This document shows positions 6,459 to 14,905 of a stretch of DNA of 25,811 bases, piece after piece. Every line of letters begins with the position of its first letter. Position 1 is the first letter of the stretch. The translations under genes and the position numbers were made by a program. The stretch spans positions 1-25,811 of the forward strand of contig JAUYCY010000009.1 of the NCBI GenBank assembly GCA_030692055.1, written 5' to 3'. The notes below the pieces were generated by a model. That model had not been told where the DNA came from, did not search any database, and was given only the letters and a program-made list of their open reading frames with translations. Source of the DNA: Candidatus Omnitrophota bacterium (GTDB taxonomy: Bacteria; Omnitrophota; Koll11; Duberdicusellales; 4484-171).

Positions 6459-7926
6459 TTTTACCTAATTTTAAAGTAAAATAAAAAGTGGTGCCTTTAC
6501 CTACCACTGACTCTATCCATATTTTTTCTTTATGAATTTCGATAATTCTTTTAACTAATGAAAGTCCCAGTCCGCTACCTTTCAAGTCTTTGTTTATAGA
6601 GTTATCTACCCTAAAAAATTCTTTAAATATTTTATCTAAATTCTCTTCTTCTATACCACAGCCGGTATCGGATACGGCGGCAAGAATATGACTATTTTCT
6701 TTTTTACAACTTATTTTTATTTGTCCGCCTGACGGTGTGAATTTTGTCGCGTTACCAACAAGATTTATAAACACACGTTCAATTAGATTTTTGTCTATAT
6801 GCGCAATCAGACTTTCCGCAGTATCTAAAACCAACCTTATTCCTTTTGACTGTATCTGTGGAGAAAGCAATTCAGCTGCATCTTTAATTACTTTTACCAA
6901 ATCCGCAGGAGCGATTTTTACTTCTGTTCTGCCAGACTCAATGCGGGCTATATCTAAAAGGGTATTTACCATTTCAACGAGCTTATTTACATTATCATCT
7001 ATTGTTTCCAATCGTTTTTTCGCCTCCTCGGGTAATTTACCGAACTTTCCTTCTACCAATAAAGAAGAAAAACCTTTTATTGACGTGAGAGGCGTTCTTA
7101 GTTCGTGAGAAACACCAGAAATAAAGTCAGATTTAGCTTTATTTATTATTTCAATTTCTCGTAAGCTTTTGACGAGCTCGTTAGTCCTTTCTTTAACTTT
7201 TTTCTCTAATTCGTCCTTTGCATGATAAATATCTTCGAATAATTTTATATTATCTAAGCATTGGCCAAGATACATACAGATGATAGAAAATATTTCCTTT
7301 TCAGCTCTTTTAATATCTGTTGGGATAAGCAAATTAGAAATGATAAATACGGTGTAAATATTCTCTCTTGCTTTTATGGGGGCAATAAGAAAGTCTTTCG
7401 ACTGTAGAGAAGAAATCAAACCTTTACAAATTTCATAATCCGAAGAAACTAAAGAATTTGTTATGAATACGTTTTTTTTATGCTGAAGAAAGAGCTTGAC
7501 TGTTTCCAGCTCTTTAGCGTCAAAGCCTATATTTAATTTAGCTTCGAAATCATTAAAGCCCAAAATCGCGCCCTTTTTAAACCCCAAACTGTTTATAGTT
7601 TTTTCATCTATCTGTTCGAAAAGCTGATCTTTATCTAGAATGCTAAGCGAAGAAAGAATTAAATTCTTCAAAAGCGTTAATTTATTCAATTTATCTTCCA
7701 CTTCTTCTTGATATAATTTCAATTCCATATCACTTTTAATGATTAGTTTTGCCTGGTGGTCTAATTCCTCAATGGTCTTGGTGAGACGGCTCACATTATT
7801 TGCGTATTTTTTTATAATTTTTATTTTATTTAAAATATACATAGAAAGAATAATTATTATAAACAGCAATAGAACGATAATGATAGAAAGCGTATCTGGA
7901 AAGTAGATAAGTTTAAACAAGTTCAT
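6451..7926 (-). CDS. Membrane-anchored GAF sensor histidine kinase
   Basis: The 491-aa protein starts at an ATG that overlaps the FIST gene stop (7923-7926). One transmembrane helix (about residues 7-30) is followed by a coiled coil, a GAF-like sensory domain (about 88-225) and a second helix (KDELEKKVKERTNELVKSL). The HisKA domain has the phosphorylated histidine H274 in SHELRTPLTS. The HATPase domain shows the N box (INLVGNATKF, near 388), the G1 box DTGCGIEE (near 422) and the G2 box GSGLGLSLVKRI (near 454). There is no large outer domain, so the signal is probably sensed in the cytoplasm or by partner proteins. Its neighbours are a FIST sensor upstream and a receiver-GGDEF protein downstream, which fits a three-part signalling chain. 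Confidence 0.93.
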   Translation of the reverse strand: MNLFKLIYFPDTLSIIIVLLLFIIIILSMYILNKIKIIKKYANNVSRLTKTIEELDHQAKLIIKSDMELKLYQEEVEDKLNKLTLLKNLILSSLSILDKDQLFEQIDEKTINSLGFKKGAILGFNDFEAKLNIGFDAKELETVKLFLQHKKNVFITNSLVSSDYEICKGLISSLQSKDFLIAPIKARENIYTVFIISNLLIPTDIKRAEKEIFSIICMYLGQCLDNIKLFEDIYHAKDELEKKVKERTNELVKSLREIEIINKAKSDFISGVSHELRTPLTSIKGFSSLLVEGKFGKLPEEAKKRLETIDDNVNKLVEMVNTLLDIARIESGRTEVKIAPADLVKVIKDAAELLSPQIQSKGIRLVLDTAESLIAHIDKNLIERVFINLVGNATKFTPSGGQIKISCKKENSHILAAVSDTGCGIEEENLDKIFKEFFRVDNSINKDLKGSGLGLSLVKRIIEIHKEKIWIESVVGKGTTFYFTLKLGKNV

Positions 7927-9047
7927 CTCAGCCCCATTGCCAGGAGGCTACCTGACTCTAATTCAATTTCCCGTGTTTCTTTATTGGTAAAAAAAGAATA
8001 GTCAGAATATATACCGAATAATTTGAATTTATCACCTAGGTTATTTTTAATAATACTTATTTCTTCCTCTGCATGTTCTTTTAGTATTTTTTTTCTTGTC
8101 ATAGAGTTTATGATAAATACTAAGCCTTCTTCTTTGTCTTTTAAGGGTTGCAGGGTATCATCCAATGATTCCATTAACGAAGAGGGTTGCAACAACATAA
8201 TATGAGCTTCGCTATTTTCTTTGATTTCTCCTACACAGGCAAGCGAACCATCTTGTAGGTACTCGATTATACTCACTAGATGGATGTCATTTTCCCTCCT
8301 TATCCCTAAAGGATAAAGAGAAAAAAGGTAATTTTTCATAAAAGAATCAAATTTTTCTCTTAAATAGTGTTTATAGATATTTATTGCGGGTTGCCCATTT
8401 ATTTCCATAATAATGCCTTTTTTACTTATAGCTTTAGTAATCGTAAAAGGTTTGCCCAAAGGGATAAACCCGCTAATCCGTAAAAAATCTATTTCTATCC
8501 CTTTTACCATAACATTGAGTAATCCTTCCTCGACGCTGTTACCGATTATTTGATAATTCTTTGAAAAGTATTTCTTAATATATCCTGCCCCAAAAACATC
8601 GAAAGATTTTCCTAACGACAGCTCAACCCCTCTTAAATAATTGAATATATTGAATTGATGCGAGAGCAAAGAGAACATAGACTGTTCCTCCCTCGGATAA
8701 TCTTTAAGAGATGACCGCAGGGATGATTCTATATTTTGAGGCTCATCATTTTTTATAAAGATTGTTTTTAGCTCAGCCTCTGCTTTATTTATACAACAAG
8801 CCACAACTCCCTTTTCAATAAGTTTATTTTCAAAAATTAAAAGCGGTGTTTGCGTGCCTATTATCATATGTGGTTTTAAAGTAAAATTTATGCTGTTTAG
8901 AATATTCCAAGGATGATATTGAGGCGTAAAAAATACTAAGAGATATCTTATTGATTTCGGAAAAACAGATTTTATCTTTAAAGAGACTTCTTTAGAGGCT
9001 TCTTCTTCCGCCTTTTCACTCAGGGCTATCGCAAATTTTTCTTCCAC
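7923..9047 (-). CDS. FIST-domain sensory protein
   Basis: The 374-aa product matches the FIST N/C architecture. The mid-protein segment with SGFIPLGKPFTITKA and INGQPAINIYKHYL is the hallmark join. The C-terminal part reads FIINSMTRKKILKEHAEEEI followed by LFGIYSDYSFF, like the end of FIST_C. FIST proteins are thought to bind small ligands and feed signals into kinases and cyclic-di-GMP enzymes, as known from the family context. The start is GTG at 9047: an in-frame TAA lies two codons upstream and there is no internal ATG early in the gene. No Shine-Dalgarno is visible. A hairpin (ATAGAGA/TCTCTAT, about 9074-9092) lies in the leader. It is the first gene of the FIST-kinase-regulator operon. 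Confidence 0.85.
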   Translation of the reverse strand: MEEKFAIALSEKAEEEASKEVSLKIKSVFPKSIRYLLVFFTPQYHPWNILNSINFTLKPHMIIGTQTPLLIFENKLIEKGVVACCINKAEAELKTIFIKNDEPQNIESSLRSSLKDYPREEQSMFSLLSHQFNIFNYLRGVELSLGKSFDVFGAGYIKKYFSKNYQIIGNSVEEGLLNVMVKGIEIDFLRISGFIPLGKPFTITKAISKKGIIMEINGQPAINIYKHYLREKFDSFMKNYLFSLYPLGIRRENDIHLVSIIEYLQDGSLACVGEIKENSEAHIMLLQPSSLMESLDDTLQPLKDKEEGLVFIINSMTRKKILKEHAEEEISIIKNNLGDKFKLFGIYSDYSFFTNKETREIELESGSLLAMGLR

Positions 9048-9179
9048 TTTTTATAGTGCAGATTACAGCATCATAGAGAGAATTTCTCTATAAAACATTG
9101 AGCAGGATTACAAAAAATTTAATAATTAATAATTTTACATTACCATAAAGGTAATTAAAAATCAATATATTTCAAATGA

Positions 9180-9223
9180 AGCCCAAACTTACGGTAATGA
9201 TAGCGAGCGTAAGGTTGACGGCT
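9180..9223 (-). promoter_or_regulatory. Leader hairpin of the FIST operon
   Basis: AGCC (9180-9183) pairs with GGCT (9220-9223), and CAAACTTACG (9184-9193) pairs with CGTAAGGTTG (9208-9217), with one mismatch, a 2-nt bulge and a 14-nt loop. It lies about 15 nt downstream of the predicted transcription start and about 130 nt before the GTG. I compared it with cyclic-di-GMP riboswitch consensus sequences and saw no convincing match. A regulatory role is only suggested by position. Confidence 0.4.
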
Positions 9224-9243
9224 GGATTTGACCCTCGACAGCT

Positions 9244-9272
9244 ACTTTAAAAATCATCAAGGTAAATGTCAA
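9244..9272 (-). promoter_or_regulatory. Sigma70-type promoter of the FIST-kinase-regulator operon
   Basis: On the minus strand a perfect TTGACA (9267-9272) is followed after exactly 17 nt by TAAAGT (9244-9249). Transcription would start near 9237 and give a leader of about 190 nt. It is among the best promoter matches in the window and points directly at the operon. Confidence 0.65.
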
Positions 9273-9437
9273 GGGTTTGGCTCTCCGGCGGTTTCGCCTA
9301 TAACTTATGGCATTTCGTTCTATAAGTCGTCTGCTCAGTAAGCGTTTTCTTGCGGTATAGGAAAGTATACCCTAAAGGGCACAAGTAAAAATGCGTCGTG
9401 GGTAATGCGGATAGTTCAATTTTGGGTTGAAAGGCTA

Positions 9438-9459
9438 CCCAACAGGGTGTCCTGCTGGA
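9438..9459. repeat. Short GC-rich hairpin repeat, copy 2
   Basis: CTACCCAACAGGGTG followed by TCCTGCTGGA is the reverse complement, with few changes, of the hairpin at 91-112. The stem keeps most pairs with two mismatches. Two copies in about 9 kb, at unrelated positions, suggest a dispersed repeat family. Confidence 0.55.
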
Positions 9460-9463
9460 CTAC

Positions 9464-9522
9464 CGCAAGGAAGTTCAAGGTTGTGAGCTTGCCAACTTCG
9501 TTGGCAAGTGAACTTTCTTGCG
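9464..9522. repeat. Long nested inverted repeat
   Basis: CGCAAG (9464-9469) pairs with CTTGCG (9517-9522). AAGTTCA (9471-9477) pairs with TGAACTT (9509-9515). CTTGCCAAC (9488-9496) pairs perfectly with GTTGGCAAG (9500-9508) across a TTC loop. A 10-nt one-sided bulge lies between the middle and inner stems. This is one of the most stable structures in the gene-free region. There is no T-run, so it is not a terminator. Confidence 0.7.
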
Positions 9523-9654
9523 TCCTCGGAAAGCACAGAATGGGATGTTTTATTAATGAAGCCTTCCATGGCTCCTCGGGCTAACCCTTCGACTTCGCTC
9601 AGGACCAAGAGCCCGAGGTTTCAGCAGGGCTAATACTGAGCGGCGCACCATATA

Positions 9655-9682
9655 ATCCGCGGCATGAATGCCGCGGATTTTT
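9655..9682 (+). terminator. Rho-independent terminator without an assigned gene
   Basis: A perfect 11-bp stem (ATCCGCGGCAT / ATGCCGCGGAT, 9655-9665 and 9668-9678) with a GA turn leads straight into TTTTT (9678-9682) on the plus strand. The FIST operon runs away on the other strand, so no plus-strand gene ends here. This supports an unrecognised transcript upstream. On the minus strand it would be preceded by an A-run and could work weakly in both directions. Confidence 0.75.
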
Positions 9683-9831
9683 GAGCACCTTAATACGATA
9701 ATAAGTGAAATCCCGACATCATCGGGAAGCGCCGTGAATGTATAAATTAAGTGATATAATTTATTCTTAAATAATGTAAGGACCTTTGACTAATAGCCTT
9801 AAAGCTCCGCCTTACTGCGGAGCAAAGTTGC
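9683..9831. other. Gene-free spacer with two hairpins
   Basis: There is no gene. TCCCGA-CATCA-TCGGGA (about 9711-9728) and GCTCCGC-CTTACT-GCGGAGC (about 9803-9823) are short perfect hairpins of types seen elsewhere in the window. A TATAAT-like word at 9755 has no good -35 partner. Confidence 0.5.
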
Positions 9832-9860
9832 TTGACTTTTGGCCTCGAATATGTTATATA
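9832..9860 (+). promoter_or_regulatory. Sigma70-type promoter upstream of the NIF3-dnaG-rpoD genes
   Basis: TTGACT (9832-9837), a 17-nt spacer and TATATA (9855-9860) fit the sigma70 consensus. Transcription would start near 9867 and leave a leader of about 260 nt before the NIF3-like gene. The leader is AT-rich and contains a perfect GCGCATT/AATGCGC inverted repeat (about 10045 and 10091), spanning about 50 nt just before the ribosome-binding site GGAGGT (10108-10113). Confidence 0.55.
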
Positions 9861-10124
9861 CTAATTAAATTTGCCTAAACCCAGATAATTAAGAAGATTG
9901 ATCAAGGTGATATTTTTGTCGCAAGCCTTTGTATCGGAGCAATTTACATTTTTATATTTCAGCATAATATTTCCGTGGTATTTTCCCCCTCAGCCCACGT
10001 TATTTTCATCACCATATTTTTTTAAATGTTTAAGAAAATAGTAGCGCATTTTATTTAACATATTATTAAATTATATAGTAATTTAAAAGCAATGCGCACT
10101 TGAATATGGAGGTAAGTAGGTATT

Positions 10125-11084
10125 ATGAAACTAAAAAATCTTTATCAGGAAATAATTAAAAATGGATTGGAATCTGATATTCGTAGTAAAAAAGAGATAG
10201 AAGATATCCTTAAATCCAAAAAAGACGCCTATGAGAAATTAGACAAGAAAGAAAAGGAGGTCTTTGATATAGAATCTTTTTCTAATCCTTTTGCGGATAC
10301 GCGTATACTTAACGGAGATACGGAGATTGATATAAAATCAATGATTGTTGGAATTGACGTAGACGAGCCGGAACTACTTTTGGTTGATAGATTGAAAGAT
10401 AAAGGCACGAACATTGACCTTGTGGTTTCTCATCATCCGGCAGGCCGCGCATATGCAAAATTTTATGAAGTGATGGATTTACAGGTAAATATCTTTGCTA
10501 AAGAAGGGGTGAGCATTAGCACTTGTGAGAACATGCTTATGGAAAGAAAAGGCCAGGTTGAACGTAGAGTTCATGCGGCAAATCATCAAAGAGCAGTCGA
10601 TATAGCTAAGTGGCTTAAGATAAATTTTTTGTGCATGCATACTCCTTGCGATAATCTTGTATATCAATATTTACGTAGAATCTTGGATAAAGAAAAACCC
10701 TCAAACTTAGGCAAAATTCTCGACATACTTTTTAATATCCCAGAGTATAAAGAAGCAGCAAAAAATAACAACTCTCCTTTCATAGAAATCGGGAACAAAA
10801 ATTCGCATGTCGCCCGAATACATCTTGAGTTTACCGGGGGCACCGAAGGTCCGCATGAAATTTATAGTAAACTCTCTGCAAGCGGAATTGATACTATCGT
10901 TGCGATGCATCAGTCCGAAGAGCATTACAAAAAGTGTAAAGAGGCAAATATAAATGTTATTATTGCTTCACATATCGCCTCAGATAATCTAGGTGTTAAT
11001 CTTATGCTTGACTATTTGCAAGCTAAGGAGAAATTTAAAATTTACGAATTTTCCGGCTTCCGCCGTTTCACTCATAAACGCTAA
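10125..11084 (+). CDS. NIF3-like dinuclear metal-centre protein
   Basis: The 319-aa protein carries the metal-ligand pattern of the NIF3/YbgI family: SHHP with H103/H104, HTPCDN with H172/D176, and HIASD with H283/D287 near the C-terminus. These proteins form hexameric rings with two metals per subunit. A GTP-cyclohydrolase-like or hydrolase activity has been suggested, but the cellular role is unsettled. This member is longer than the usual 250 residues because of a charged N-terminal extension (about 1-65). The ATG at 10125 has GGAGGT 11 nt upstream. The last codons (AAACGCTAA) belong to an intergenic repeat, so the terminal Lys-Arg-stop may have been supplied by the repeat. Confidence 0.82.
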   Translation: MKLKNLYQEIIKNGLESDIRSKKEIEDILKSKKDAYEKLDKKEKEVFDIESFSNPFADTRILNGDTEIDIKSMIVGIDVDEPELLLVDRLKDKGTNIDLVVSHHPAGRAYAKFYEVMDLQVNIFAKEGVSISTCENMLMERKGQVERRVHAANHQRAVDIAKWLKINFLCMHTPCDNLVYQYLRRILDKEKPSNLGKILDILFNIPEYKEAAKNNNSPFIEIGNKNSHVARIHLEFTGGTEGPHEIYSKLSASGIDTIVAMHQSEEHYKKCKEANINVIIASHIASDNLGVNLMLDYLQAKEKFKIYEFSGFRRFTHKR

Positions 11085-11181
11085 TTACCGCCAATAAAGA
11101 AAAAAGACGCTAATTACCGCTAATTAGCGGTCATTGGTCTCTCCGTTATTCGCGGGAATTAGCGTTTTGCGTAGCAAAAAC
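11078..11181. repeat. CGCTAA/TTAGCG repeat filling the NIF3-dnaG gap
   Basis: AACGCTAATTACCGCC starts inside the NIF3 stop region and similar words recur (GACGCTAATTACCGCTAATT, then GAATTAGCGTTTTGCG). The end forms a hairpin TTTTGC-GTA-GCAAAA (about 11165-11179) that stops two bases before the dnaG ATG. No Shine-Dalgarno can be found for dnaG, so the repeat occupies the whole initiation region. Confidence 0.65.
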
Positions 11182-12930
11182 ATGATTCCCCAATCTTTTA
11201 TAGACGACATTCAAACACGCACTGATATCGTGGAGGTAATATCTAGCTATATACCTTTAAAGCGAGCAGGTAGAAATTTCAAAACTACCTGTCCTTTCCA
11301 TGCCGAGAAGACTCCTTCTTTCATGGTTAGTCCTCAGAAACAAATTTTTCATTGTTTTGGCTGCCAAGAAGGAGGAGGGGTTATACAGTTTCTTATGCTT
11401 TACGAAAAACTAAGCTTCATCGAGGCGGTAGAAGTTCTTGCTAAGAGACTGGGTATAGAGATCCCTCATCAAAAAACAGAAAAAGACAAATTTAAAAGTA
11501 TTCTTTATGATGTTGTCAACGAAGCATCTCTGTTTTTTAACAAAAATCTTTTAGACGATAAAAACGCTAAACCTGTTCTTGAGTATTTAAACAAAAGAGG
11601 AGTTGATTTAGAAACCATAAAGAAATTTCGTATTGGCTATGCCTGGGGTAGAAATAGCCTATTAGATTATATGCGTAAAAAAGGCTTTACGCTACAGGTG
11701 TTAGAAAAGGCATCTCTTGTTATTTCCCAGGAGCAAGGCTACAGGGATTTATTCCGCGAGAGAATTACGTTTCCTATTTTTGACGTTCGCTCCAGAATAA
11801 TAGGTTTTGGGGCAAGGATATGCAAAGACGTAGAAAATGCTCCAAAATATATAAATTCTTTAGAGAGCCCAGTTTATAGTAAACGCAATAATCTTTTTGG
11901 CCTTAATTTTTCTAAAGAAGATGTTTTAAGAAAAGACGCAATTATCATTGTTGAAGGTTACTTGGATATGATTGTTCCTTTTGTGGCGGGAATAAGTAAT
12001 ATCGTCGCGTCACTAGGAACGTCTTTTACCTTAGAGCAGATTCAGTTGATTCGCAGATACACCAACAACGTAATTTTAGTGTTTGATTCGGATAGAGCCG
12101 GAGAATTAGCAACACTTAGGGCTTTGGACCTACTTTTAGAAAACGATTTAAAAGTAAAAATTGTCAAGTTGCCTTCGGGGCTTGACCCAGATTCCTTAGT
12201 AAGAAACAATGGTAAAGATTCATTTTTAAAGCTTTTAGAAGAAAGCGTTGATTTTTTTGATTATAAAACCAAAATTTTAAAAAATATGTATGACATCGAA
12301 AGCATAGAAGGTAAAACTAAAGCTGTGCAGGAGATGTTTTCTACCATCCATAAATTAAATAGTGAAATTGAAAAATACGAATACATAAAAAAACTTTCTA
12401 CAAGTGTAGCGGTAAAAGAAGAGATTCTTATTGCGGAATTCAAAAAAGTTTTCTCTAAAAACAGCAACATTGATAGACATCCATCGCATATTCTTGATAC
12501 AAAAGAGCCACTCTCTATTACAGAAAAGGTACTTATTAAATTTATGCTTACAAATAATAAGGCTTTTTCCTTGATAAGGAAAAATTTTACAGAAGAAGAT
12601 TTTACTTCCATTTTGGCGCGTAAAACTATTTCTTATCTCTTAAAAAATTATACCGAAAACATAGAGCTAACTTCCTCAACGCTAATTGGCAAAATCGAAG
12701 ATAAGGAAATTAGCAGTTTCGTTTCTAGAATTCTAATGGATGACGAACCCCCCCTAGATAAAGAAATTTTTAGAGATAGTATGCTTAAGCTGCGCCGAAA
12801 AAAAACAAAGACTTTAAAAGAGAAATTGCGCCAAGAGATTAAAGAGGCAGAAACTAAGGGCGACAAAAATAGATTGAAAATTTTGATTAGTAAATATACT
12901 AGCATTAGTAGCGAGGAAAGAAATGTCTAA
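11182..12930 (+). CDS. dnaG: DNA primase DnaG
   Basis: The start is set at ATG 11182 ([11 protein letters not shown]...), the normal N-terminus of primases. A longer frame from TTG 11134 would read through an intergenic repeat. The 582-aa protein has the CHC2 zinc ribbon (C37, H40, C58, C61), a catalytic core with GLNFSKED and the TOPRIM motifs IVEGYLDM (near 256) and [10 protein letters not shown] (near 301). A C-terminal region (about 445-582) should bind the replicative helicase. It makes RNA primers at the replication fork. It overlaps rpoD by 8 nt, the classic dnaG-rpoD arrangement of the macromolecular synthesis operon, although rpsU is absent. No Shine-Dalgarno is visible, and a hairpin ends two bases before the start codon. 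Confidence 0.96.
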   Translation: MIPQSFIDDIQTRTDIVEVISSYIPLKRAGRNFKTTCPFHAEKTPSFMVSPQKQIFHCFGCQEGGGVIQFLMLYEKLSFIEAVEVLAKRLGIEIPHQKTEKDKFKSILYDVVNEASLFFNKNLLDDKNAKPVLEYLNKRGVDLETIKKFRIGYAWGRNSLLDYMRKKGFTLQVLEKASLVISQEQGYRDLFRERITFPIFDVRSRIIGFGARICKDVENAPKYINSLESPVYSKRNNLFGLNFSKEDVLRKDAIIIVEGYLDMIVPFVAGISNIVASLGTSFTLEQIQLIRRYTNNVILVFDSDRAGELATLRALDLLLENDLKVKIVKLPSGLDPDSLVRNNGKDSFLKLLEESVDFFDYKTKILKNMYDIESIEGKTKAVQEMFSTIHKLNSEIEKYEYIKKLSTSVAVKEEILIAEFKKVFSKNSNIDRHPSHILDTKEPLSITEKVLIKFMLTNNKAFSLIRKNFTEEDFTSILARKTISYLLKNYTENIELTSSTLIGKIEDKEISSFVSRILMDDEPPLDKEIFRDSMLKLRRKKTKTLKEKLRQEIKEAETKGDKNRLKILISKYTSISSEERNV

Positions 12931-14467
12931 GAAAAAAGTTTTAGAAAGAAGTATTGAGCAATTGATCGATTTAGGAAAAAAGAAAGGTTATTTAACCTAC
13001 GATGAGATAAACCACTTTCTTTCAGAAGATGTGGTAACCGCTGAGGAGTTGGATACTATATTTGAACGCTTGGATAATAGCAATATAAGTGTTTTGGAAA
13101 CAAAAGAAGTTGATGAGTGGGAAAAAGAAAAGGAAAAGAAAGAGGTACATGTGGTGTCGCAGCCGGTAGATGACCCCGTTAAAATGTATCTTAAACAGAT
13201 GGGCCAAATTCCTTTGCTTTCCCGCGAAGAAGAGGTTCGCCTGGCGAAAGAAATTGAGAGTAAGGAAGAAGCGCTTAGGAGTGAGATTTTTGCTACAGCA
13301 ATCTCTAGAGAAGCTTTCATGGAAATTTCTCAAAAACTTTTTAAAGATGAACTTAACGCAGATGATTTTGTCAAAGGTGAAATTACAAATAAAGATAAGG
13401 AAATAAAGCGGATAAAAAATCTTTATTCAAAATTAGCAAGGATAAAGAACGTAGATTCTCAGAAAAAGATTCTAGAAGAGTTTAATTTTACTATTACGAT
13501 TATTGAACGAATCATAACTAATATACAGTTCATAGCGCGTGAAGTTGAAAAAATAAGTAGAAAAATCAGTACAATAAAGGGAAAGCGCGGCCAGGCCGAG
13601 CTGCGGCGTTTAAAAAAGAGGAAAGGAATACTCCTTAGGAAACTTGGTTTTAAAGACGAAGAAATAAAAAGTAAAAACAGAATTATTCTAGAGAAACAAA
13701 AGCTCTATAATCAGTCAAAAAAGACTTTAGTGGAGGCGAATTTACGGCTCGTGGTTAGTATTGCAAAAAAATATGTGAACAGGGGCCTTTCTTTTCTTGA
13801 TTTAATACAGGAAGGAAATATCGGGCTCATTAAAGCTGTAGAAAAATTTGAGTACGAACGAGGATATAAATTTTCTACTTACGCCACTTGGTGGATAAGA
13901 CAAGCCATAACCAGAGCCATTGCTGATCAGGCAAGGACGATAAGAATTCCCGTGCACATGACCGAAACAATAAATAAAATCATTCGTATTTCCCGCTTAT
14001 TTATTCAGGAAAAAGGCAGAGAACCCACTCCTGACGAGTTGTCTAAGGAGTTACGTTTACCCATTTCCAAGATAAAGGATATTGTTAAAGTATCACAGCA
14101 ACCTATATCTATTCATACACCCATAGGTGACGACGGCGACACTTATTTCGGAGATTTTATAGAGGATAAAAAAGCAGTTTCTCCTGCCAATGCCACGGTA
14201 TTTTCTATGTTAAAAGAAGAACTACATCAGGCAATGGAGAGTTTAACCGAAAGAGAAAAGAAAATTCTCATTTTAAGATTTGGAATTGAAGACGGTACGC
14301 CAAAAACCCTTGAAGAGGTAGGTACTACTTTTAAGGTTACGCGCGAACGCATCAGGCAAATCGAAGCAAAAGCTTTGAAAAAACTAAGGCATCCCAGCCG
14401 CTCTCGCCGCCTACAGACTTTCCTGGAGCTTACACTGTTTCGTGGTAAATATCACACCGCTTCCTAA
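12923..14467 (+). CDS. rpoD: Primary sigma factor RpoD (sigma70)
   Basis: The 514-aa protein has region 1.1 (about 1-60), region 1.2 ([21 protein letters not shown], near 80), and a non-conserved insert of about 150 residues rich in Lys/Glu. Region 2 follows from about 269 ([16 protein letters not shown], then [20 protein letters not shown], which melts and reads the -10 element). Regions 3 and 4 follow, with the -35 helix [20 protein letters not shown] near the end. GAGGAAAG precedes the ATG. It is translationally coupled to dnaG by an 8-nt overlap. The TTGACA/TATAAT-like promoters seen in the window match what this factor should recognise. The gene ends two bases before a large inverted repeat. 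Confidence 0.97.
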   Translation: MSKKKVLERSIEQLIDLGKKKGYLTYDEINHFLSEDVVTAEELDTIFERLDNSNISVLETKEVDEWEKEKEKKEVHVVSQPVDDPVKMYLKQMGQIPLLSREEEVRLAKEIESKEEALRSEIFATAISREAFMEISQKLFKDELNADDFVKGEITNKDKEIKRIKNLYSKLARIKNVDSQKKILEEFNFTITIIERIITNIQFIAREVEKISRKISTIKGKRGQAELRRLKKRKGILLRKLGFKDEEIKSKNRIILEKQKLYNQSKKTLVEANLRLVVSIAKKYVNRGLSFLDLIQEGNIGLIKAVEKFEYERGYKFSTYATWWIRQAITRAIADQARTIRIPVHMTETINKIIRISRLFIQEKGREPTPDELSKELRLPISKIKDIVKVSQQPISIHTPIGDDGDTYFGDFIEDKKAVSPANATVFSMLKEELHQAMESLTEREKKILILRFGIEDGTPKTLEEVGTTFKVTRERIRQIEAKALKKLRHPSRSRRLQTFLELTLFRGKYHTAS

Positions 14468-14468
14468 A

Positions 14469-14551
14469 AACGCTAATTTACGCTAATCCCTGCCTGCCGG
14501 CAGGCAGGAAACGCGAATAAACGCAAATATTTATTAGCGTAAATTAGCGTT
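14469..14551. repeat. Large inverted repeat between rpoD and gatC, copy A of a 61-bp repeat
   Basis: Arms of 19 bp are perfect (14469-14487 and 14533-14551, built from AACGCTAATTTACGCTAAT). They enclose a 20-bp GC-rich palindrome CCTGCCTGCCGGCAGGCAGG (14489-14508). The first 61 bp (14469-14529) are identical to 14904-14964 on the other side of gatC. It starts two bases after the rpoD stop and could act as a transcript end or processing signal, but has no T-run. Confidence 0.85.
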
Positions 14552-14584
14552 ACATTAGCGATAATTCGCGCATAGTAATTTCAT

Positions 14585-14612
14585 TTGCATTAGGTTTTTT
14601 TTGAATTATAAT
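14585..14612 (+). promoter_or_regulatory. Promoter directly upstream of gatC
   Basis: TTGCAT (14585-14590), 16 nt, then a perfect TATAAT (14607-14612). The gatC ATG lies only 8 nt downstream of the -10 box and has no Shine-Dalgarno, so the transcript would begin at or within about 2 nt of the start codon. This predicts a leaderless mRNA. Confidence 0.55.
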
Positions 14613-14620
14613 TAATTTCT

Positions 14621-14905
14621 ATGGTAGATAAAGAAATTGTAGAGTACGTTGCAAATTTAGCAAGGATACAAGTATCCGAAGAGGAGAAAGAATTCTTAAG
14701 CGGCCAACTTTCAAAAATTTTAGGCTACATCGATAAACTTAAAGAATTGGATGTAGAAAAAGTTGAACCGATGCGGGGGCTGCATTTAGAGAAAAATATT
14801 TTTAGGAAAGACGAGGTAAGAATATCCGGTTTAAATGAGGATATTTTAAAAAACGCTCCTTCACGAGAAGGGGATTATTTTAAAGTTCCTAAAATCATTG
14901 AATAA
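14621..14905 (+). CDS. gatC: Asp/Glu-tRNA amidotransferase subunit C
   Basis: The 94-aa protein has the usual GatC length and pattern: VEYVANLARIQVSEEEKEFLSGQL at the N-terminus, then LGYIDKLKELDVEKVEPM, and the C-terminal segment ending GDYFKVPKIIE. It wraps around GatA and stabilises the GatCAB complex, which turns Glu-tRNA(Gln) and/or Asp-tRNA(Asn) into the amidated forms. It is separated from gatA by a TPR protein gene and is bracketed by two identical 61-bp repeats. The second repeat overlaps its stop codon. The start codon lies 8 nt after a TATAAT box with no ribosome-binding site. Confidence 0.92.
   Translation: MVDKEIVEYVANLARIQVSEEEKEFLSGQLSKILGYIDKLKELDVEKVEPMRGLHLEKNIFRKDEVRISGLNEDILKNAPSREGDYFKVPKIIE

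Larger units (their letters stand above)
9285..9682 (+). ncRNA. Candidate structured non-coding RNA ending at a terminator
   Basis: About 400 bp without a reading frame contain a chain of inverted repeats. They are GGCG-GTT-TCGCC (about 9288), ACTTAT/ATAAGT (about 9303-9327), GGTATA-GGAAAG-TATACC (about 9355-9372) framed by CTTG and CAAG, the CCCAACAGGG repeat (9438-9459), a large nested hairpin (9464-9522) and CCTCGGGCT/AGCCCGAGG (about 9573-9618). The array ends at a strong plus-strand terminator (9655-9682). I tried RNase P RNA, tmRNA and SRP RNA: the diagnostic conserved blocks are not present. No good plus-strand promoter is visible, so this may instead be a cluster of palindromic repeats. 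Confidence 0.35.

Noticed and set aside
9180..9237. Cyclic-di-GMP riboswitch in the leader of the FIST operon
   Set aside because: An AGGGTCAAATCC word resembles part of the GEMM consensus, but the tetraloop-receptor parts and second stem are missing.
9285..9682. RNase P RNA, tmRNA or SRP RNA
   Set aside because: GGAAAG and ACAGAA words occur, but they do not pair as an RNase P P4 helix. The tmRNA ends and tag and the SRP Alu/GGAAGG-type loops are not present.
11134..11181. TTG start for DnaG 16 codons upstream
   Set aside because: The extra residues come from an intergenic repeat, and primases normally begin at the MIPQSF-type N-terminus found at 11182.
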